From Heterostelium multicystogenum (Eukaryota; Evosea; Eumycetozoa; Acytosteliales; Acytosteliaceae), in the NCBI GenBank assembly GCA_003667245.1, contig RCNN01000084.1, positions 43,220-107,219 of the forward strand: a DNA stretch of 64,000 nt, in the 5' to 3' direction. Both the position numbers and the translations under genes were made by a program. The notes under the pieces were generated by a model. That model saw only the letters and a list, made by a program, of their open reading frames with translations. It had not been told where the DNA came from and ran no database searches. Below are positions 59,322-64,000 of the stretch, piece after piece (the stretch's first letter is position 1; every line of letters starts with the position of its first letter).

Positions 59322-59542
59322 AAATAACAAAAATAAACCATATACTATGTATCTCTTTTGTCTCAATATCGAAAAAAAATAACTTTGTAATCAATTCAAT
59401 AAAAAAAACTATTTGTTTTAAAATGAAAATTGGATTTATACTCAGACAGGTCCCAAAGATCGCCCGATTATGAAAAAGATAATACAATAGGTGTACATAA
59501 ATTACATTATTTTTATTAATATTATTTAACAAAATTTTATGA

Positions 59543-61839
59543 TTATATATTGGTATTTGATCTCTTGACAAATTTAAATGGTGTAATAGGTGAATCGGAT
59601 GTCGGTGGTTGGAAAACTTGTTGAAGAGATGCAGGTGAAAGTGGAGTAAAAGAGTTATCTAAATTGTAGTTTGCCAGTGGTGTAAGTGGTGTGGATGGTG
59701 TACTGTGAATGGGTTGTTGAACTGGTGATGCTTTAAAGTCGTCTGGGAATGAAATGTCATCCCAACCTTCGTCACTATCACCAAATGGGTTGTCGAGTAA
59801 TAAATGTTTCTTAAGAACCAATTGTGAGTTGGTGGGTATGGAAAGCTCGTCACCATACTCTTCAACTGAGCTTGGTTTTGTAATTGGAGGTGATTTGCGT
59901 GATTGATCATTTTGGTCGTTTTTGTGCCTAAATCGATTGGAATATGAACGTCGGGCCATTCTTCTTCAACGATATCACGTTCCTCGTAATTGGAAAAACC
60001 AACCGGCGTTGATCTCTTTGAGGTTGCAGACTCTAGTTCCAAAATACTAAAGTTGTCAGAGTGCATCTTTTGTTTAAGTGAAAGTGGACCTTTAATTTCC
60101 ATATCATCATACTCTTCGATACTGTTTGGAGTTGTGCTACTGCTAGCGCTAAGTGGTGTACTATTATTGCTGGTTGGAAGAGGTGGAATATTATTAAGAG
60201 TTCCTCCACGTCTCATAGATTGACTGTTTGCATTGAGGTTGCTTAGAGTCTTTGTTATCGATCCACCACTTGCCAAAATAGTCTTCATCGTACTTCCTGT
60301 TTTCTTTATACTCTTATTCAAAACTACCGAAATCCATATCTTCATCTGACAATTCATCTTTTGTCTCTTTATACTTATTAAGCTTATCTGCGTTGAATGT
60401 TCCAAAATCTGACCATTCTTCAACATTCTTACGAGCTACTGTATCATTATTATTATTATTGTTGTTATTATTATTGATATTTGCTCTTGGAGTTTGAACT
60501 CTTGAGCCATGATCTGAAGCTGTAAAGTCATCTTCAGAAGTGAATCCCATTTCTTTATCCCATAGAGAGGCGTCGTCACCATTTTCATCATTTGCATCTT
60601 GATGAATCTTTAAATTGAGTTTAAGAGCTGGTTGTTCTTCTACAAAATCTACATCATCCCAGTCATTTGTCTCATCAACAACTGCTTTTCGCTTAAGTAC
60701 CGAAGGTAAGACTGAGGCAGCGATTGATACAGCCCCACCACCATTTGCTGCTTGCTGCTGATAGTATTGTCTTGATGTATTCTTTATAAGCTTCATGATG
60801 GACATTTGTCGAATCGAATGCAAATGCTCTCTCTCATCTAAATCTCTCTCCTCTGGGAACCAACCACTCAGTTTTTGGTGGAGTTTCTCTGATTCTTTAA
60901 GTGAGTCCAATAGTTTTTTGGTGAGAGTAAATTCACCCTCCTCTTTAAATGCTGAAATGAATCAAACAAAGCAGTTAATAATCAATATTCCAACTATTCC
61001 AAATTCTGAGCACATACTAGCATCATTGTTTTTGATCATCCATGGCATCAAACACATCTAAATCATCTTCATTTCCTCTCCATTTCATCGAAACTGGATC
61101 CAAAACCATACCATTCTCAACTGTAACGATGATTACTGAATGTTAATAAAGCTTATTCTCCGTCAATGATTCTTAACAGGTTATCTTACTCTTAATTCCA
61201 AAAATTAGCATTTAATTGTGTGATCAAACCTGGCTTTAATGTTCTGAATTTCGAAAGATCGCTCTCGTTGCCTCTCCATTCCTTTTGCTTTGGATCCCAC
61301 TTCATATTTCCAATTACTTTCTCCTCATTACGTCCTAGATTAGTGATAAGTGCAGGTGCACCACTTCTGGGGAAGTTATTTAAATCAGAGTCGTTTCCTT
61401 TCCACATCTGTGCAACTGGATCAAACTCCATCTCTCCTAAAACGATTCTATTCTTCTTCTTATTGAGTGGCTTAATTAAAGTCGGACCTCTTCTCTTTTT
61501 CAAACTATTATTATGAATAAATATTAATATTATCGATCGAACACTGTCTGATCAAATGATAGGTACCTTTCTCTTTGCTTTTGTTTATAGCCTTTTCAAA
61601 TGGTACATCTTGGTGATCTGCTACATAGAACTTTTCGAGCATGGCAAGTTCATCTTTTACCATTTGCTCGATCTCTAGAATATACATGCTTGCTTTCTTC
61701 AAAGTTTCATCTGAAGCACTGCCTCCACCACCACTACCTATATTATTACAACATCAATTAATAACTAAAACGAATCTAATATTATCGCTATTGGTCGAAC
61801 TATACCATTGCTACCAAAATGAATTTGCTGTTGATCCAT
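59543..61839 (-). CDS. Byr4/Bfa1-like protein (two-component GAP scaffold of the septation/mitotic-exit pathway), frame breaks
   Basis: Exon 1 (61839-61806) starts MDQQQIHFGSNG. Exon 2 (61737-61567) is a coiled coil (YILEIEQMVKDELAMLEKFY). Three repeats follow: EMEFDPVAQMWKGNDSDL, NMKWDPKQKEWRGNESDL and, after an intron near 61190-61122, GMVLDPVSMKWRGNEDDL. Then come KLHQKLSGWFPEE and a disordered C-terminal half with recurrent W/F-D motifs (NDWDDVDF, EEWSDFGTF, EEEWPDVHIP, DEGWDDISFPDDF). Fungal Byr4 and Bfa1 have repeats of the type (V/I)G-M-(D/N)P--W-GN and repeated W-D-D motifs, and act with the TBC protein Cdc16/Bub2 as GAP for Spg1/Tem1. About four one-base shifts are needed (near 61505, 61205, 61035, 60315 and/or 59975). 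Confidence 0.72.
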
Positions 61840-62953
61840 TTTTAATGATAATACCAACAATGAGTATCTCTATCTATCAATACTTCATTACACAATATCT
61901 CTATATATCTTGTCTATTTTACACTATTCTATTCTACTATTATCAACTAACTATATCTTATACTATTTGTTATGAAAATTGAACTTATACTATCTTAGTT
62001 TTATATGATATTTATATTATATTATATTATCGATAATACTCACAAATTAAGTGAGTTTTAAATGCAATCTTAATTTGTTTATCAATCTATCTATCTATAT
62101 TATCAATGAACCGATTGCATATGTTCAAATGTAATGAATGTATAACTACTCTCTATCTATCTATCTCAATCTATCTATCTATCTATCTATTAAAGTAATC
62201 TATGAGCGCTCATTAAAGAAATATAGAAGAGATCTTGATGAAGTTTGCTGTTAAAGATATCTTATTTTAAACGATTGGAAAAAACGCAATAACAACAACA
62301 ACAACAACAATACAATGATTTAGCAAGTTTGAACCAAAAAATACTATTAATGAGGTGAAATAAAAATAAAACAATTAAAAATAAAATTTGAAAATTTTTG
62401 CATACACAATTCAAATATTTGAATGATTTTGTTGTTGGCAGCCCAACAGTCAACTGCTCTGCTTAAACCAAAAATTTGGCATCTCAATATCATACAAATT
62501 CAAACTTGATTTTGAATGATATATATCATTAGTTATCATTTTATTCTTATTCTTTTCATTTGGGACCTGAAATGACAATATGATATCATATTGCAACTAA
62601 CTTCAAATTATATATATATGTATATTTATAAGTTAAGTCTGTGTAAATATCACAAACTTAAGTTGAATTTTTACTTTAACAATAAATAGATAGATATAGG
62701 AACATACAATCCGACATTGTTTTGAAGAATATTATTCCATTTAAAATTATAGACAAGTTTTTTGTTTAGTTAACTATATCCCAGCGCCTAAATTTCCAAA
62801 AAAACAAAGAGAGAGATCTTTTTCTTAGAAAAAAACACTAACACAAAAATTTTATGAACAAATAGATCACCAATATGCAAATTAAGTTATTTATTATTAT
62901 TATACATTTACATATAAACAACATTAATTAATAAAGAAAAAAAGAAAGAAATC
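61840..62953. other. divergent intergenic region with tetranucleotide repeat
   Basis: This lies between the starts of the Byr4-like gene (minus) and HUS1 (plus). It contains an (ATCT)n microsatellite at about 62088-62192 and AT-rich DNA. No gene is supported. Confidence 0.55.
62088..62192. repeat. (ATCT)n microsatellite, interrupted
   Basis: Two blocks of ATCT repeats, at 62086-62098 and 62153-62192, separated by unique sequence. Confidence 0.75.
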
Positions 62954-63891
62954 ATGAGATTCAATGCTAAAGTTACTGCTGTAAAGAGATTGTTAAGTAT
63001 GTTCACTTTTTTGATAATACCTCTTTTTCTATGACTAACTGTGATTGCGATTTGTTATATTAATAGAACTTGTTCAGATCATTATGAAGATAAAGAATGA
63101 TTGTATATTGTATATAGCACCAGAAGCAATCAAATTCATTTTACCGTCTGATGCCAATGATACAATGCAGGTGTGGGCAGACAGCAAAGACTAACTTGTT
63201 TCTTTGAAGAAGCGATCATATCAAGTTTGAATAATAATGTGATTGCCGTACAGATACATCTGCATCATTTGAAACAGGTTTTGCAGTCGGCCAACAATAT
63301 CAATGGTGATACTCTAGTGCGTCTGAGAAAGAAAGATAATCAGGCATTCCTGACGTTTACAATTACACAATCATCACGTTCACTCTTCCTCACTCAAGTA
63401 TATTCCAGTGGTAGTGCTATCTCGGCACAAAATCTGTCTGGCTTTGTTGAACCTGAACTTCCCACAAACAATCTCAATTTCTTCATGCCTGTGCTCTCAA
63501 ACACATTCAAAATGTTATCGAAAAAGATGAAGAACATATCGGATCATCTAACGATTGAAGTCAATACAAACTCAACTCAAGCACTCTGCTTCTCAGTGGA
63601 GACAGGAACAGGTTCAATTCAAAACATTCTACGATATCACATACCCAGAGTTGCAAAGAACAGTCCCTCCAGCCAGATATCAGTGCAACAGTCAAAGTAG
63701 ATATTAAGAAGTTTTTAAAGACACTGCAGTCGCACCAAATCGAAGCGAATAATGTAGTTTGTTGTGTCTTTGAAGGTGCATCACTGGTACTACATGTCAT
63801 GCAAAGAGATTCATCTGAATATATCCTACTACCTGCCTCTCATCTATTAATATCGATAATACCTCATCCAATCCACTTTGTAAATAAATAA
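62954..63891 (+). CDS. hus1: HUS1 subunit of the 9-1-1 checkpoint clamp (two frame breaks)
   Basis: Exon 1 (62954-62996) gives MRFNAKVTAVKRLLK; after a 70-bp intron the gene continues LVQIIMKIKNDCILYIAP and IKFILPSDANDTMQVWADS. One-base shifts near 63165 and 63675 then connect FFEEAIISSLNNNVIAVQ, LPTNNLNFFMPVLSNTFKML, KKMKNISDHLTIEVN (human KKMKNISNHLVIEAN) and VKVDIKKFLKTLQSHQIEA, ending IPHPIHFVNK. Length is about 280, as in human HUS1. With RAD9 and RAD1 it forms the PCNA-like ring loaded at damaged DNA to activate ATR signalling. The KKMKNIS-HL block is diagnostic. Confidence 0.93.
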
Positions 63892-63916
63892 TGTTCTTCG
63901 ATCGTATTGTTTAAAT

Positions 63917-64000
63917 TTATTTTAGAATGAGAAGAGTGCGACTCTCTGGGTAGTTGAGTTGGGTTAAATGTCCAGTCATTGCTTTGTTCATAACTGGTGG
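63917..64000 (-). CDS. 3' end of a gene continuing beyond the window (tentative)
   Basis: The minus strand is open from the window edge to TAA at 63917-63919, reading PPVMNKAMTGHLTQLNYP then ESRTLLILK. Composition is coding-like and it would be convergent with HUS1 (25 bp between stops). Too short to identify. Confidence 0.35.
   Translation of the reverse strand, partial: PPVMNKAMTGHLTQLNYPESRTLLILK

Noticed and set aside
62088..62192. regular short repeats as a CRISPR-like array
   Set aside because: Simple ATCT microsatellite without unique spacers, in a eukaryotic genome.
2640..63700. calling all frame-broken genes pseudogenes
   Set aside because: Breaks are single-base, mostly in homopolymers, and hit core genes (coatomer, HUS1, TRAPPC6); sequencing error is simpler.

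Overview
The window is nuclear DNA of a social amoeba (dictyostelid, Amoebozoa). Evidence: very AT-rich intergenic DNA with long A/T runs; compact protein genes with short (about 50-200 bp) AT-rich GT-AG introns; almost universal TAA stops; (CAA)n/(AAC)n tracts coding for poly-N and poly-Q; dictyostelid-type families (B-box/kelch, saposin, Cys-rich secreted repeat, TKL kinase); and a Skipper-like LTR retrotransposon next to an intron-containing tRNA-Tyr. Coding regions are richer in G+C than I would expect for D. discoideum, so another species is likely; I cannot name it.

Layout. 1-6.7 kb: a TMEM41/VTT protein and a secreted Cys-rich repeat protein (both minus), then a 3-kb gene-free stretch. 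6.7-12.9 kb: amino acid transporter and D-lactate dehydrogenase (plus), convergent with leukotriene A4 hydrolase (minus). 13.5-19.6 kb: coatomer zeta and a four-CBS protein (plus), facing a TRAPPC6 subunit and a NIFK-like RRM protein (minus). 20.4-31.7 kb: membrane-anchored ARM-like protein, TBC RabGAP (minus), Mpo1-like protein, BPNT1-type nucleotidase, F-box/LRR protein, CoA-transferase (minus). 32-37.4 kb: four-TM protein and a bHLH factor (minus), then a triple-saposin protein. 37.6-45.5 kb: a large helical protein of unknown function, a B-box/kelch protein and a Ca-dependent mitochondrial carrier. 45.5-52.1 kb: mobile-element district: degenerate remnants, a complete 4.9-kb LTR retrotransposon with identical LTRs and 5-bp target duplication, and tRNA-Tyr. 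52.3-64 kb: papain-like protease lacking its active-site Cys, a TKL kinase preceded by 2.8 kb without genes, a Byr4/Bfa1-like protein, HUS1 and the edge of one more gene.

Sequence quality. About two thirds of the otherwise well-conserved host genes carry one or more single-base frame shifts, mostly in homopolymers, while other genes and the 3.4-kb pol ORF are intact. Uncorrected draft-assembly indels are the simplest explanation, so broken frames are reported as CDS with a frame break rather than as pseudogenes. Exon limits are exact where I could follow both splice sites and the frame, and otherwise approximate.

Together the genes cover membrane trafficking (COPI zeta, TRAPPC6, TBC RabGAP, TMEM41), mitochondrial metabolism (LDHD, CoA-transferase, mcf carrier), checkpoint and cytokinesis control (HUS1, Byr4-like) and signalling. 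I see no operon-like logic and no sign of gene transfer apart from the mobile elements.
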